From positions 1 through 49,874 of the forward strand of contig JAJNBB010000011.1 in NCBI GenBank assembly GCA_021155885.1: 49,874 nucleotides of DNA. Reading direction: 5' to 3'. Positions 7,497 to 15,384 of the stretch are shown piece by piece. The position numbers were made by a program, and so were the translations under genes. The notes beneath the pieces are model-generated. The model was given only the letters and a program-made list of their open reading frames with translations. It was not told the origin of the DNA and did no database searches. How positions within the stretch are numbered: the stretch's first letter is position 1; every line of letters begins with the position of its first letter. This DNA comes from Fibrobacteria bacterium (lineage in GTDB: Bacteria > Fibrobacterota > Fibrobacteria > UBA11236).

Positions 7497-9422
7497 ATGT
7501 CCTTGACTTTTTCGTACGGCCGCCCGCCCCGCCAGGGCGGAAGGCCGGTTTCTTCGCTCTGTTTCAAGGCCGCGGCGCTAGCCGCGGCCTTTCTCTCCTT
7601 GGGGGCAAAGCCTCCTGTTCGCGAACCGGCCGACGTCGTGCAGGCGCGCTACGCCCGCGACGCCGCCGCCTTCGAGGCCCTGACGCCCGCCTTCCGCAAG
7701 GCCGTGGATTCACTGCCTGCCCGTGCCGCCAGCACCGCCTCGCTGAGAACCCGGGTCGCGCGCCTGCGCGCCGCCTATAAGCGGGTTGAATGGCTCGCCG
7801 ACTACGCTCACCCGGGTTCTGCCGCGCGCCTGAACCCGCCTCCCCTGGACCGGGCCGACCTCAACGCCCCCAGCGACATGACGGTGCTGAAACCCGAGGG
7901 CCTGCAAATACTGCTCGAGGTCGCCCACGGGGAGAACCCCCTGCAAGACCGCGGCGAATTGAAACGGCTGGCGATGCGCCTAGAATCGGCCGCGGGCGAA
8001 CTGGCGGCGCAGTCCTCCTCCACCGTGCTCGACGACCGCATGGTGTTCGAAGCCATGCAAAACCAGGTTCTGCGCGTGATGGCCGCGGGCATCACCGGTT
8101 TCGACGCCCCCGCCACCGAGCTTTCCCTTCCCGAATCCCGCCTTTCGCTGGAGGCCCTGCGTCCCGCGCTCGCCCTGTACCTTCCCGAACTCAAGCGCCG
8201 GGATGCCGCGCTCGCCGCGCGCCTGACCAAGAGCCTGGACCGCGCCGTGAAGGTCCTGGCCGCCGGGAAGGACTTCGACGCCTTCGACCGCCTCGCCTTC
8301 ATCCGCGAAGCCGGTAACCCCCTGTACGCGGCTTTGGCGGACGCGCAGGTCGCGCTCGGCATCGCCACCTTCGCCGACCTCAAGCCGCTGCGCCGCCCCG
8401 TGAGCGTCCAGGCGCGCAATCTGTTCGACCCCGGATTCCTGGACGGGCATTTCTATGCGCATACCCCGGGCGAAACCCTGAACCCCGCGGTCGCGGCGGT
8501 GGGGCGGCGGCTGTTTTTCGACCCGGCGTTTTCCTCCGACCAGAAGCGCTCGTGCGCGTCGTGCCACGATCCGCGCCGCGCCTTCTCCGATGGAGTCCCC
8601 AAGAGCCCCGCCTTCGGCGGCCTGGGAACCTTGCTGCGCAATGCCCCGGGGATCAGCCATGCCGCGTACCAAGGGGCGCAATTCTGGGACCTGCGCGAAC
8701 AAACGCTGGAAAAGCAGATCGGCCACGTGATCGCCGGCGAAGGAGAATTTCGCAGCAGCACCTTGGCCACGCTGGGGGCGGTGCGAAAAGGCCCCGGGTA
8801 CGTCGAAGCGTTCCGCGCCGCGTTCCCGGGCGACCCCGACCCCGTGAACATGGGGACGATCACCAAGGCGCTGGCCATGTACGTGCGCAGCCTGGCCCGG
8901 TGGGACTCCCCCTTCGACCGTTACGCCCGCGGGGAAACGGAGTTCATCGACCCGGCCGCGAAGCGCGGCTTCAACCTCTTCATGGGCAAGGCCGCCTGCG
9001 CCACGTGCCACTTTCCGCCGGCTTTCAACGGCGTGGTACCGCCGAAATACCTGGAAACCGAATCCGAGGTGATCGGCGCCCCGGCGCGTTTTCCCGCCCC
9101 GGTCCTGGTTCTCGACCCGGACCTGGGGCGCGGCCTGATTCACCAGAACCCGATCTTCCGGAACGCCTTCAAGACGCCCACCGTGCGCAACGCGGAGCTC
9201 ACGGGCCCTTACATGCACAATGGCGGCATCGAGACCCTGGAGGCGGTGCTGGACTTCTACAACGCCGGCGGCGGCGCGGGATTGGGCTTGGAAGTTCCCA
9301 ACCAGACGTTGCCTTCCGACAGCCTGGGACTTTCCCGGGCAGAAATGAACGACATCATCGCCTTCATGAAATCGCTGACCGACACGACGGGATATGGCGG
9401 GCAAATTCCCGCGGGTTACTGA
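7497..9422 (+). CDS. Di-heme cytochrome c peroxidase / MauG-family protein with N-terminal helical domain
   Basis: A 641-aa exported protein. After a signal peptide (about 1-36), residues ~40-310 form an alpha-helical domain with the pattern YKRVEWLADY and PEGLQILLE, as in the long peroxidases of Bacteroidota (imelysin-like). The rest is a CCP/MauG di-heme domain with heme sites C353-A-S-C-H357 and C501-A-T-C-H505, and typical segments GRRLFFDPAFSSDQKRSCAS and TPTVRNAELTGPYMHNGG. Such enzymes reduce hydrogen peroxide or oxidise partner proteins in the periplasm. AGGAGA lies 4 nt before the ATG. It is translated right behind the second PhoX-like gene, and a terminator follows at 9449. The substrate is unknown; a link to the PhoX-like proteins is suggested only by operon structure. 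Confidence 0.88.
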   Translation: MSLTFSYGRPPRQGGRPVSSLCFKAAALAAAFLSLGAKPPVREPADVVQARYARDAAAFEALTPAFRKAVDSLPARAASTASLRTRVARLRAAYKRVEWLADYAHPGSAARLNPPPLDRADLNAPSDMTVLKPEGLQILLEVAHGENPLQDRGELKRLAMRLESAAGELAAQSSSTVLDDRMVFEAMQNQVLRVMAAGITGFDAPATELSLPESRLSLEALRPALALYLPELKRRDAALAARLTKSLDRAVKVLAAGKDFDAFDRLAFIREAGNPLYAALADAQVALGIATFADLKPLRRPVSVQARNLFDPGFLDGHFYAHTPGETLNPAVAAVGRRLFFDPAFSSDQKRSCASCHDPRRAFSDGVPKSPAFGGLGTLLRNAPGISHAAYQGAQFWDLREQTLEKQIGHVIAGEGEFRSSTLATLGAVRKGPGYVEAFRAAFPGDPDPVNMGTITKALAMYVRSLARWDSPFDRYARGETEFIDPAAKRGFNLFMGKAACATCHFPPAFNGVVPPKYLETESEVIGAPARFPAPVLVLDPDLGRGLIHQNPIFRNAFKTPTVRNAELTGPYMHNGGIETLEAVLDFYNAGGGAGLGLEVPNQTLPSDSLGLSRAEMNDIIAFMKSLTDTTGYGGQIPAGY

Positions 9423-9448
9423 GACCGGGTCTTTCACGGGAATTTGGA

Positions 9449-9467
9449 AGCCGCCCGGCGGCTTTTT
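9449..9467 (+). terminator. Rho-independent terminator after the PhoX/di-heme unit
   Basis: The arms AGCCGC (9449-9454) and GCGGCT (9458-9463) are followed by a T run to 9467, 26 bp after the di-heme gene stop. It separates this unit from the cupredoxin gene. Confidence 0.6.
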
Positions 9468-9539
9468 CGGCCTCGAGCCAGAATGTCTGGAATGTCACTA
9501 TTTTAGGGGATGGACGACGACCGTCCCCCAGGAGGTTCT

Positions 9540-9977
9540 ATGCTGGCAGCCTTGCTTCTCGCTCCCGCCTTGGTCACCGGGATCGTCCAGGTCTCGATCA
9601 CCAACTTCGCCTTCGTGCCCGATTCCGTGCGCATCCAGCCCGGCGACACCGTGCGCTGGACGAACAACGACGGCGCCCCCCATACCTCCACGGGCCTGGG
9701 CCAGGGCGCCGGCGCGTGGACTTCGGGATCCCTGTCCACTTCCCAGACCTACCAGCGCGCCTTCGGCGCCGCCGGGACCTTCGAATACAAATGCAACTTC
9801 CACTCGTCCATGGTCGCCACGGTATACGTCGGCAACGCCACCGCCATCTCGCCCAAGCCGGCCCCGGGGATGGACCACGGCGCGCATGACGCGCACCAGC
9901 GCGATACGCGGGGACGCGCGGTGAAGCCCGCGGACAAGCCCGCGACGGGCTCGCCCGTGTTCACGCCGCCGAATTGA
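9540..9977 (+). CDS. Plastocyanin-like type 1 copper protein (cupredoxin)
   Basis: A small exported blue-copper protein, 145 aa from the ATG at 9540, which has AGGAGG 4 nt upstream (9530-9535) and a short signal peptide after it. An in-frame ATG at 9510 has no such site. The cupredoxin fold shows the copper ligands His48 (DGAPHTS) and Cys85-x2-His88-x2-Met91 (KCNFHSSM). A His/Asp-rich tail follows (MDHGAHDAHQRD, about 111-122), which might bind extra metal. Role: one-electron carrier in the periplasm, possibly to the di-heme protein upstream or the copper nitrite reductase 1.1 kb downstream. It ends 10 bp from the convergent folD stop. Confidence 0.87.
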   Translation: MLAALLLAPALVTGIVQVSITNFAFVPDSVRIQPGDTVRWTNNDGAPHTSTGLGQGAGAWTSGSLSTSQTYQRAFGAAGTFEYKCNFHSSMVATVYVGNATAISPKPAPGMDHGAHDAHQRDTRGRAVKPADKPATGSPVFTPPN

Positions 9978-9987
9978 CGACCGGCGG

Positions 9988-10896
9988 CTAGTTCGCGAAC
10001 GGGTCCTGGGCGCTCTCGATGCCCGCCGCGCGCTCCGCCGACCATACTGTGTTCGACAGCAGCATCGCGATGGTCATCGGCCCCACGCCGCCGGGCACGG
10101 GCGTAATCGACGCCGCCTTGGGCTCCACCGCCTTGAAGTCCACGTCCCCGCACAGGCGGTAGCCCTTCGGCAGCGCCGCGTCGTCGACGCGGTTCATGCC
10201 GACGTCCACCACCACCGCGCCGTCCTTGACCATGTCGGCCGTGATGAACTCGCCGCGGCCGATCGCCGCGACCAGCACGTCGGCGTCGCGCGTGTAGCGC
10301 GCCAGGTCCTTCGTCCCGCTGTGGCACACGGTCACGGTCGCGTCGGCGTCGTCGGCCTTTTGCACCAGCAGGTTCGCCAGCGGCTTGCCCACGATGTTCG
10401 ACCGGCCCACGATGACCACGTGCTTGCCCTTCAGCGAAATCCCATAGCGCCGCAGCAGAACCTGCACGCCCCACGGCGTGCACGGCTTGAATCCCGGGCG
10501 GCCCAGCATCACGTTGCCCAGGCTGACGGGGTGAAAGCCGTCCACGTCCTTCTCCGCCGCGATCAGGTCGAGCAGGCTTTCCTCCGGCAAATGCTTCGGC
10601 AGCGGCAGCTGCAGCAAGATGCCGTGCACCGCCGCATCGTTGTTCTGCGCGATCAGGTGCGCGCGCAGGTCCGCCTCGGAAATGCCCGCCGGCAGGCGAT
10701 GCGTCGTCGCGTGCATGCCCACTTCCTTGGCCGCCGCGTCCTTCGCGCCCACGTACACCTTGCTCGCCGGATCCTCGCCCACCAAGGTCACGCTCAACCC
10801 CGGCACGACGCCCTTGTCCTTGAGGCGGGCCACGCGTCCCTTCAGGAGGTCGCGGATTTCCTGGGCGGTTTTTTTGCCATCGAGTAACTGGGACAT
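9988..10896 (-). CDS. folD: Bifunctional methylene-THF dehydrogenase / methenyl-THF cyclohydrolase
   Basis: A 302-aa cytosolic enzyme that interconverts 5,10-methylene-, methenyl- and 10-formyl-tetrahydrofolate with NADP(H). Motifs: [16 protein letters not shown] with Tyr48 and catalytic Lys52, [20 protein letters not shown], the Rossmann segment [17 protein letters not shown], and the terminal [17 protein letters not shown]. The start is ATG at 10896, because GGAGG lies 5 nt upstream; an in-frame TTG at 10908 overlaps that site and is unlikely. The ribosome binding site sits in a hairpin (see next entry). It is a single gene between two plus-strand units. Confidence 0.95.
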   Translation of the reverse strand: MSQLLDGKKTAQEIRDLLKGRVARLKDKGVVPGLSVTLVGEDPASKVYVGAKDAAAKEVGMHATTHRLPAGISEADLRAHLIAQNNDAAVHGILLQLPLPKHLPEESLLDLIAAEKDVDGFHPVSLGNVMLGRPGFKPCTPWGVQVLLRRYGISLKGKHVVIVGRSNIVGKPLANLLVQKADDADATVTVCHSGTKDLARYTRDADVLVAAIGRGEFITADMVKDGAVVVDVGMNRVDDAALPKGYRLCGDVDFKAVEPKAASITPVPGGVGPMTIAMLLSNTVWSAERAAGIESAQDPFAN

Positions 10897-10900
10897 TTTC

Positions 10901-10916
10901 GCCTCCAAAAGGAGGC
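10901..10916 (-). promoter_or_regulatory. Hairpin sequestering the folD ribosome binding site
   Basis: The perfect inverted repeat GCCTCC-N4-GGAGGC lies just upstream of the folD ATG at 10896. In the folD transcript the GGAGG that should bind 16S rRNA forms the 3' arm of this 6-bp stem with a UUUU loop. It could lower or regulate translation; that function is inferred from position alone. Confidence 0.5.
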
Positions 10917-10991
10917 TTTAAAGGTAGGAAGAGGGCGCCTCCTCCCAAACCGCAAAAACCGCAGGTTCGTGTTCGCGGTTCACAAGGGCTT

Positions 10992-11006
10992 CGGCCAAAT
11001 TGGCCG
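10992..11006. promoter_or_regulatory. Perfect 15-bp palindrome upstream of nirK, candidate operator
   Basis: CGGCCAA-A-TTGGCCG, 7-bp arms around one base, about 50 bp before the nirK ATG at 11056 in a 159-bp divergent gap with folD. A second inverted repeat, AACCGC/GCGGTT (10957-10962/10975-10980), lies just upstream. The size and symmetry suit a dimeric transcription factor. It does not resemble an FNR/NNR box (TTGAT-N4-ATCAA). The regulator is unknown. Confidence 0.45.
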
Positions 11007-11055
11007 GTTCCCGTGCAGCCGCATCAACCCCCGGGGTTTGTTTAGATTAAATGGC

Positions 11056-12516
11056 ATGAAAAACATCACCCTTCGCCTTCCTCGCGAAGCCGCGCCCGCG
11101 GCCATGTTCCTCGTTCTCCTCTCTTTCCTGGTAACTGCCTGCGGCCGCGACGACGCGGGAAAGGACGCGGAGATTCGCGGCGAAGAAAAGGCCGTGTTGA
11201 CGCATGCGCCCGCGGTGCCTCCGCCCATCAGCCGCAAGCACGCGACCAAGGTCATCGTCGACCTGGAGGTTCGGGAGGTTCTTCAAGAACTGGCCCCGGG
11301 GGTTCAGTACACGTTCTGGACCTTCGGCGGAAAGGTGCCGGGCCAATTCATCCGCGTTCGCGAAGGCGATCTGGTGGAATTCCACCTGCACAACCACCCC
11401 GACAACAAAATGCCGCACAACATCGACCTTCACGCGGTCACCGGCCCGGGCGGAGGGGCGGAGGCTTCGCTCACCGCGCCGGGGCATAGCTCGACGTTCT
11501 CCTTTACCGCGAAGAATCCCGGGCTGTACGTCTATCACTGCGCCACCGCGCCCGTGGGCATGCACATCGCCAACGGAATGTACGGGTTGATCCTCGTCGA
11601 ACCCAAGGAGGGACTGCCCAAGGTGGATCGCGAGTTCTACGTGATGCAGTCCGACTTTTACACCAAGGGGCGCCACGGCGAGGCGGGCCTTCAGCCCTTC
11701 GACATGGAAAAAGCCATCCAGGAACATCCCGATTACGTCGTGTTCAACGGATCCGTGGGCGCGCTCACGGGCGAGAACGCCCTCCAGGCCAAGGTCGGCG
11801 AGACCGTCCGCCTCTTCGTCGGCAACGGCGGGCCCAACATGGTGTCCTCCTTCCACGTCATCGGCGAAATCTTCGACAGGGTCTACGGCGAGGGCGGCGT
11901 GAAGGTCAACCAGGAGCAGGTGCAGACCACGCTGATTCCTTCGGGGGGGTCCACCGTGGTGGAGTTCAAGCTCGACGTGCCGGCCACCTACATCCTCGTC
12001 GACCATTCCATTTTCCGGGCCTTCAACAAAGGCGCCATCGGCATGCTCAAGGTATCGGGAGACGACCATCCCGCGATCTTCTCCGGAAAGCAGGGCGACC
12101 TCACCTACCAGCCCGAAGGAGGGGCCATCCAGGCCATGCCCGACGACAAGGCGGCCGACAAGGCGCCCGTCGTCCAGTCGCGGGAGGAATGGATGAAGCA
12201 TGGCGCGCGCGTGTACGCGCAGGTTTGCGCCGCCTGCCACCAGGTCGACGGCAAGGGCGTACCCCAGGCCTTCCCGCCGCTGGCCAAGTCCGACTTTCTC
12301 ATGGCCGACAAGGGCCGCTCCATCGACGTCCTGCTGCAGGGCTTGCAGGGACCCATCACCGTCAACGGTGAAAAATACGACGGCGTGATGCCCAAGCTCG
12401 ACCTGTCCGACGCCGACGTGGCGGGGGTATTGACCTATATCCGCAACAGCTTCGGCAACGCGGGGGATCCCGTAACGGTGGAAGAGGTCAAGGCGCGGCG
12501 GGCAAAAGGAAAGTAA
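11056..12516 (+). CDS. nirK: Copper nitrite reductase fused to C-terminal cytochrome c, lipoprotein
   Basis: Reduces nitrite to nitric oxide at the cell envelope. The 486-aa protein has a lipoprotein signal (FLVTACG, lipidated Cys29) and two cupredoxin domains of the AniA type. Type 1 copper ligands: His121, Cys162, His170, Met175 ([15 protein letters not shown]). Type 2 ligands: His126, His161, His317 ([10 protein letters not shown]). Catalytic Asp124 and His267 ([14 protein letters not shown]). After residue ~370 a cytochrome c domain follows with C391-A-A-C-H395. Such three-domain NirK proteins tether their electron donor. The start is ATG 11056, because the signal peptide begins there and an out-of-frame ATG at 11051 is followed by a stop; no strong ribosome site is seen. 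First gene of nirK-nirV-sco. Confidence 0.95.
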   Translation: MKNITLRLPREAAPAAMFLVLLSFLVTACGRDDAGKDAEIRGEEKAVLTHAPAVPPPISRKHATKVIVDLEVREVLQELAPGVQYTFWTFGGKVPGQFIRVREGDLVEFHLHNHPDNKMPHNIDLHAVTGPGGGAEASLTAPGHSSTFSFTAKNPGLYVYHCATAPVGMHIANGMYGLILVEPKEGLPKVDREFYVMQSDFYTKGRHGEAGLQPFDMEKAIQEHPDYVVFNGSVGALTGENALQAKVGETVRLFVGNGGPNMVSSFHVIGEIFDRVYGEGGVKVNQEQVQTTLIPSGGSTVVEFKLDVPATYILVDHSIFRAFNKGAIGMLKVSGDDHPAIFSGKQGDLTYQPEGGAIQAMPDDKAADKAPVVQSREEWMKHGARVYAQVCAACHQVDGKGVPQAFPPLAKSDFLMADKGRSIDVLLQGLQGPITVNGEKYDGVMPKLDLSDADVAGVLTYIRNSFGNAGDPVTVEEVKARRAKGK

Positions 12517-12524
12517 CCGGCGGC

Positions 12525-13322
12525 ATGGTCCCCTCCGCTTCGTCGGCGGCTTTCCTCGGCCTTTTCATCCTCGCGTCCGCGATGTCCGCCGGAGCCTCCG
12601 CGCCCCCGGGCATGGCGCGGTTGCCTGCCGGTGAGGTCACGCTCCCCTTCTTGCGCGATTCCTCGGAAACGCGCGTTCCCGTGCCCGCTTTCTGGCTCGA
12701 CAAACGCGCGGTCACCCCGTCGGAGTTCCTGGATTTTGTCCGCCGCAACCCTTCTTATACCCGGTCCCGGATCAGCCGCCTCTTCGCCGACGAAGGCTAT
12801 CTTCGGCACTGGCGCGGCGATCTACAGCCGCACCCCCGATCCCTGAATGCGCCCGTGACCGGGGTTTCGTGGCATGCGGCCAAGGCCTTTTGCGCGGATC
12901 GCGGCAAACGTCTGCCCACGACCGCCGAATGGGAAAGGGCCGCCGCCACCCGCGAAGCCGGGGATACCGATGTCGACGGAGCCGCGCGGGAACGCGCCAT
13001 TCTCTCCTGGTATTCCCGGTCCACGCAGGAGGAACCGCCCGCGACCGGATCCGGCACCCGCCATGCCTTCGGCATCCGGGATTTGCACGCCGTGATTTGG
13101 GAATGGACGTCGGACTTCAATGCCTGGACCCCGTCGGGCGTGAACAAACGCGGCGTGTCCGAAGACGGCCTGTTCTGCGGCGGCGGGGCCGCGGGCATGG
13201 CCCCCAACACCCCCTACGCGACCTTCATGCGCTGGGGCTTCCGCGGCAGCCTCAAGGCCGATTACACTCTCGGCACGCTCGGCTTCCGGTGCGCGCGCGA
13301 CGATTCCCCTACCGGAGATTGA
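12525..13322 (+). CDS. nirV: NirV-like exported FGE/SUMF1-domain protein
   Basis: A 265-aa protein starting 8 nt after nirK, with a signal peptide (about 1-25) and one formylglycine-generating-enzyme-sulfatase domain: PAFWLDKRAVTPSEFLDFV, VSWHAAKAFCADRGKRLPT (then TAEWERAA), WEWTSDFNAW and TLGTLGFRCAR. NirV proteins encoded next to nirK have this domain; their role in nitrite reductase maturation is not settled. The region where true FGE has its active-site cysteine pair shows only one Cys (LFCGGGAAG), so sulfatase activation is unlikely. The name rests on domain plus position behind nirK. Confidence 0.78.
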   Translation: MVPSASSAAFLGLFILASAMSAGASAPPGMARLPAGEVTLPFLRDSSETRVPVPAFWLDKRAVTPSEFLDFVRRNPSYTRSRISRLFADEGYLRHWRGDLQPHPRSLNAPVTGVSWHAAKAFCADRGKRLPTTAEWERAAATREAGDTDVDGAARERAILSWYSRSTQEEPPATGSGTRHAFGIRDLHAVIWEWTSDFNAWTPSGVNKRGVSEDGLFCGGGAAGMAPNTPYATFMRWGFRGSLKADYTLGTLGFRCARDDSPTGD

Positions 13323-13326
13323 ACGC

Positions 13327-13905
13327 ATGCGCATCCCCCTGCCCGTCCTGGGCGCTTTCCTGGCCTCCCTCGTTTCCGCCTTCGCGGCGCCCTCTTCCCC
13401 GCCCCTTCCCCGCAATTCACTTTACCAGCTTGAGTCCTCGTGGAAACTCGACGACGGAAGGCAAATGCGACTGGTGGAACTGCGCGGCAAGCCGCGCGTG
13501 ATGGCCCTGTTTTTCAGCCGCTGCGACGATGTCTGCCCGATGCTGACGGGCCAGTTGAAGGCGCTGGAGGGCGAGATGCCCGCGGATCTGCGCGAACGCA
13601 CCGGTTTCGTGCTGATTACCCTGGACCCTGCCGGCGACGACACGACCTCGTTGCGGGGCTATCGCCGCCGGATGAACCTGTCGAAGAAGCATTGGCTGCT
13701 TGCGCGCGGAAGCGCGGACGACACGCGTGAGTTGGCGAACCTTTTGGGCGTGACCTATCAGCCGAAAAAAAACGATGGCCAGATCGACCATAACGGCTTG
13801 GTCGTGCTCCTCGACAAGGAGGGTCGCATCGTGAAAAAATTCACGGGCATCACGGATCGCAAGGCGTTTCTGGCGCTCCTGCGAAAAACCGCAGCCACGC
13901 GGTAG
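13327..13905 (+). CDS. SCO1/SenC-family copper chaperone
   Basis: A 192-aa thioredoxin-like protein with an N-terminal signal or anchor (about 1-21). It has the copper-binding motif C66-DDV-C70 (FFSRCDDVCPM) and the distal ligand His155 (GQIDHNG). SCO proteins deliver copper to CuA or other cuproenzyme sites in the periplasm. It begins 4 nt after nirV, so it is in the nirK operon, where it most likely supplies copper to NirK. No cytochrome oxidase genes are in view. Its C-terminus (ALLRKTAATR) is the end of the operon. Confidence 0.9.
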   Translation: MRIPLPVLGAFLASLVSAFAAPSSPPLPRNSLYQLESSWKLDDGRQMRLVELRGKPRVMALFFSRCDDVCPMLTGQLKALEGEMPADLRERTGFVLITLDPAGDDTTSLRGYRRRMNLSKKHWLLARGSADDTRELANLLGVTYQPKKNDGQIDHNGLVVLLDKEGRIVKKFTGITDRKAFLALLRKTAATR

Positions 13906-13929
13906 CAGTGCTTTCGGGGTTTTCGGCGC

Positions 13930-14118
13930 CGCGAGGACGAGCGAGGCCGACGCCGTATCGCGAAGTCCGCAGCCCGTCCAAACCCCAAAAAGGGGACCCT
14001 GCCGACTTACCGCGCATCGCTCCAGACCTTGACTTGGAAATGGTTTGACGAGCCCCTTCCGGTTTGCCCTTCCCCTCGAGGGGGCATGAGCGAGACGAAC
14101 GGAGACCCAATCAGATTA
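13930..14118 (-). ncRNA. Possible structured RNA downstream of zapA (tentative)
   Basis: The 289-bp gap 13906-14194 between sco and zapA has no gene. On the minus strand a weak promoter is visible: TTCCGA (14140-14135), 16 nt, TAATCT (14118-14113). Downstream DNA is rich in pairing: CCCC-N5-GGGG (around 13983-13995), and an 8-bp stem 13935-13942/13972-13979 with one G-U pair. 6S RNA genes often lie just downstream of zapA in Proteobacteria, which is why I flag it. I could not fold it into the 6S shape, and it is not SRP RNA, tmRNA or RNase P RNA by their conserved motifs. Confidence 0.2.
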
Positions 14119-14194
14119 TGTCAAGATTGTAAAGTCGGAACTTTGGCGCGAGCGGCAGGGTCCGTATCCGTGGTCACTTCCGGGGCGCGCGGGC

Positions 14195-14503
14195 CTAAAG
14201 CACGCGGTCCAAGGAGTCCGTCAGGGTTTGGGCCTTGTCCAGCAGGTTTTGCCGGGCTTGGTCGGTTTCCTCCAGTTTGGCTTTGGCCTCGAACAGTTCC
14301 CCGGTCACGCTGAGCGCGGCCAGGGCCAATAAACGAAACTTGTCGGCGTTGGACCCGAGCGGATCCGCTTCCTGCATGCGCGCGTTCAGATAGGACGCGA
14401 TTTTTTGCACGACCTCCGGCGGCTGATCGGACTTCAGCTGCACGATCTCGCCGCCCACCTGAAGCTTGAGCGCGTAGGTTGTGGGGGTCGTGGGATTGCT
14501 CAT
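14195..14503 (-). CDS. zapA: Cell division protein ZapA
   Basis: A 102-aa FtsZ-ring regulator. The N-terminal part fits the ZapA domain (ALKLQVGGEIVQLKSDQ, then VQKIASYLNARMQEA and LGSNADKFRLLALAALSVTG), and the C-terminal 35 residues form a coiled coil that makes the dimer/tetramer. It bundles FtsZ filaments at mid-cell. It lies 17 bp after a coiled-coil gene and downstream of pheST, an order seen in many bacteria. Confidence 0.88.
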   Translation of the reverse strand: MSNPTTPTTYALKLQVGGEIVQLKSDQPPEVVQKIASYLNARMQEADPLGSNADKFRLLALAALSVTGELFEAKAKLEETDQARQNLLDKAQTLTDSLDRVL

Positions 14504-14520
14504 GTCGCCGGGGCCGGTCC

Positions 14521-14934
14521 TTAGACCAGCGCCGCCTCCAGCCGCGTCACCAGGTCGCGCACCTTGTCGCCCGCCTGGGACAGGTTCTCCGAGCGCTGGT
14601 TCAGGTCATTGCGAAGGCCTTCGATCTCGGCGTTCTTGCCCGACAAATCCTGCTCCAGGTTCGCGGCGCGCTCCTGCACGGCGCCCAGCTGCACGTGGGT
14701 TTCTCCGAGCTTTTCCTGGGCCTCGCCCAGCTGCAGGCGCACGAGATTCAACTGCTCCTGCGCCTCGTTCAGCAATTCCTGCGTGGCGCCCAGTTCGCTG
14801 CGCGAGGCTTCCAGCTCCCCGCGCGCGGCGGTGAGTTCGGATTGCAAACCGTCGCGCTCGCCCTTGAGCGATTCGATGCGGGAGACGGCCTGTTCGACCT
14901 TGGCGGCGAGGGATTCGAATTCAGCGGATTCCAT
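14521..14934 (-). CDS. Coiled-coil protein, ZapB-like
   Basis: A 137-aa protein that is almost entirely heptad coiled coil (Glu/Gln/Leu/Arg/Ala rich), from FESLAAKVEQAVSRIESLK to VRDLVTRLEAALV. The first and last segments resemble ZapB and the small coiled-coil proteins found between pheT and zapA. No catalytic features. A role with ZapA at the division ring is inferred from position; coiled coils cannot be assigned by sequence alone. AGGAG lies upstream of the ATG but about 15 nt away. Confidence 0.65.
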   Translation of the reverse strand: MESAEFESLAAKVEQAVSRIESLKGERDGLQSELTAARGELEASRSELGATQELLNEAQEQLNLVRLQLGEAQEKLGETHVQLGAVQERAANLEQDLSGKNAEIEGLRNDLNQRSENLSQAGDKVRDLVTRLEAALV

Positions 14935-15056
14935 GGATGCGTCGTCACTCCTGTTTCCGGTATTCTAACCTGAATACGGCGGATTTACAGGACGAAAATT
15001 AGAAAGTTGGAAGGGGGGCCGCGAAACGAATTGGAAACGGCGAAAAGGAGGGCGGG

Positions 15057-15100
15057 CGCCCCGCGCGCGTTACACCCGCAAGGCGTTCATACGCGGGGCG
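15057..15100. repeat. Inverted repeat between the small membrane protein and ZapB-like genes
   Basis: CGCCCCGCG (15057-15065) and CGCGGGGCG (15092-15100) are perfect 9-bp arms around a 26-nt loop. There is no T run after it on the minus strand, so a classical terminator is unlikely. It could be an RNA-processing or attenuation hairpin in the pheT-zapA transcript. Confidence 0.4.
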
Positions 15101-15110
15101 TTAGAAGCCC

Positions 15111-15374
15111 TCAAAAGCCTTGCGACCCCATCGGCTGGCCGTTGGGAAGCCGGTCGACGATCTCGGCGCGCAGCGACGCGACCTCGGCCCGAAGCGCCTC
15201 CGCCTGGGCCTCGGCGCGCAGCCGATCACGCATGAAAAGCACGATCACGAGCCCGATTGGGCCCAGCACCAGGCAGATGTAAAAGCCTTCCCAGCGCTTT
15301 CCGTGCGGCACCATCATCAGCATGCCCGTGATGGCGAACACGTGCCACAGGACTCCGAAAATCGCGAGAACCAT
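15111..15374 (-). CDS. Small membrane protein with C-terminal coiled coil, unknown function
   Basis: An 87-aa protein with two likely membrane segments (about 2-22 and 30-48, GFYICLVLGPIGLVIVLF), then a charged heptad tail (RDRLRAEAQAEALRAEVASL). AGGAGG just upstream of the ATG at 15374 overlaps the pheT stop, with 10 nt between stop and start, so it is co-translated with pheT. It is not a recognised family. Its position in the pheST-zapA block suggests housekeeping membrane or division work, but that is a guess. Confidence 0.65.
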   Translation of the reverse strand: MVLAIFGVLWHVFAITGMLMMVPHGKRWEGFYICLVLGPIGLVIVLFMRDRLRAEAQAEALRAEVASLRAEIVDRLPNGQPMGSQGF

Positions 15375-15384
15375 CTCCTGCCTC

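Noticed and set aside
13906-14194. SRP RNA, tmRNA or RNase P RNA in the gap after sco
   Set aside because: The conserved SRP hairpin with its GGAA loop and AGCAG, the tmRNA tRNA-like ends and RNase P core motifs are all absent.
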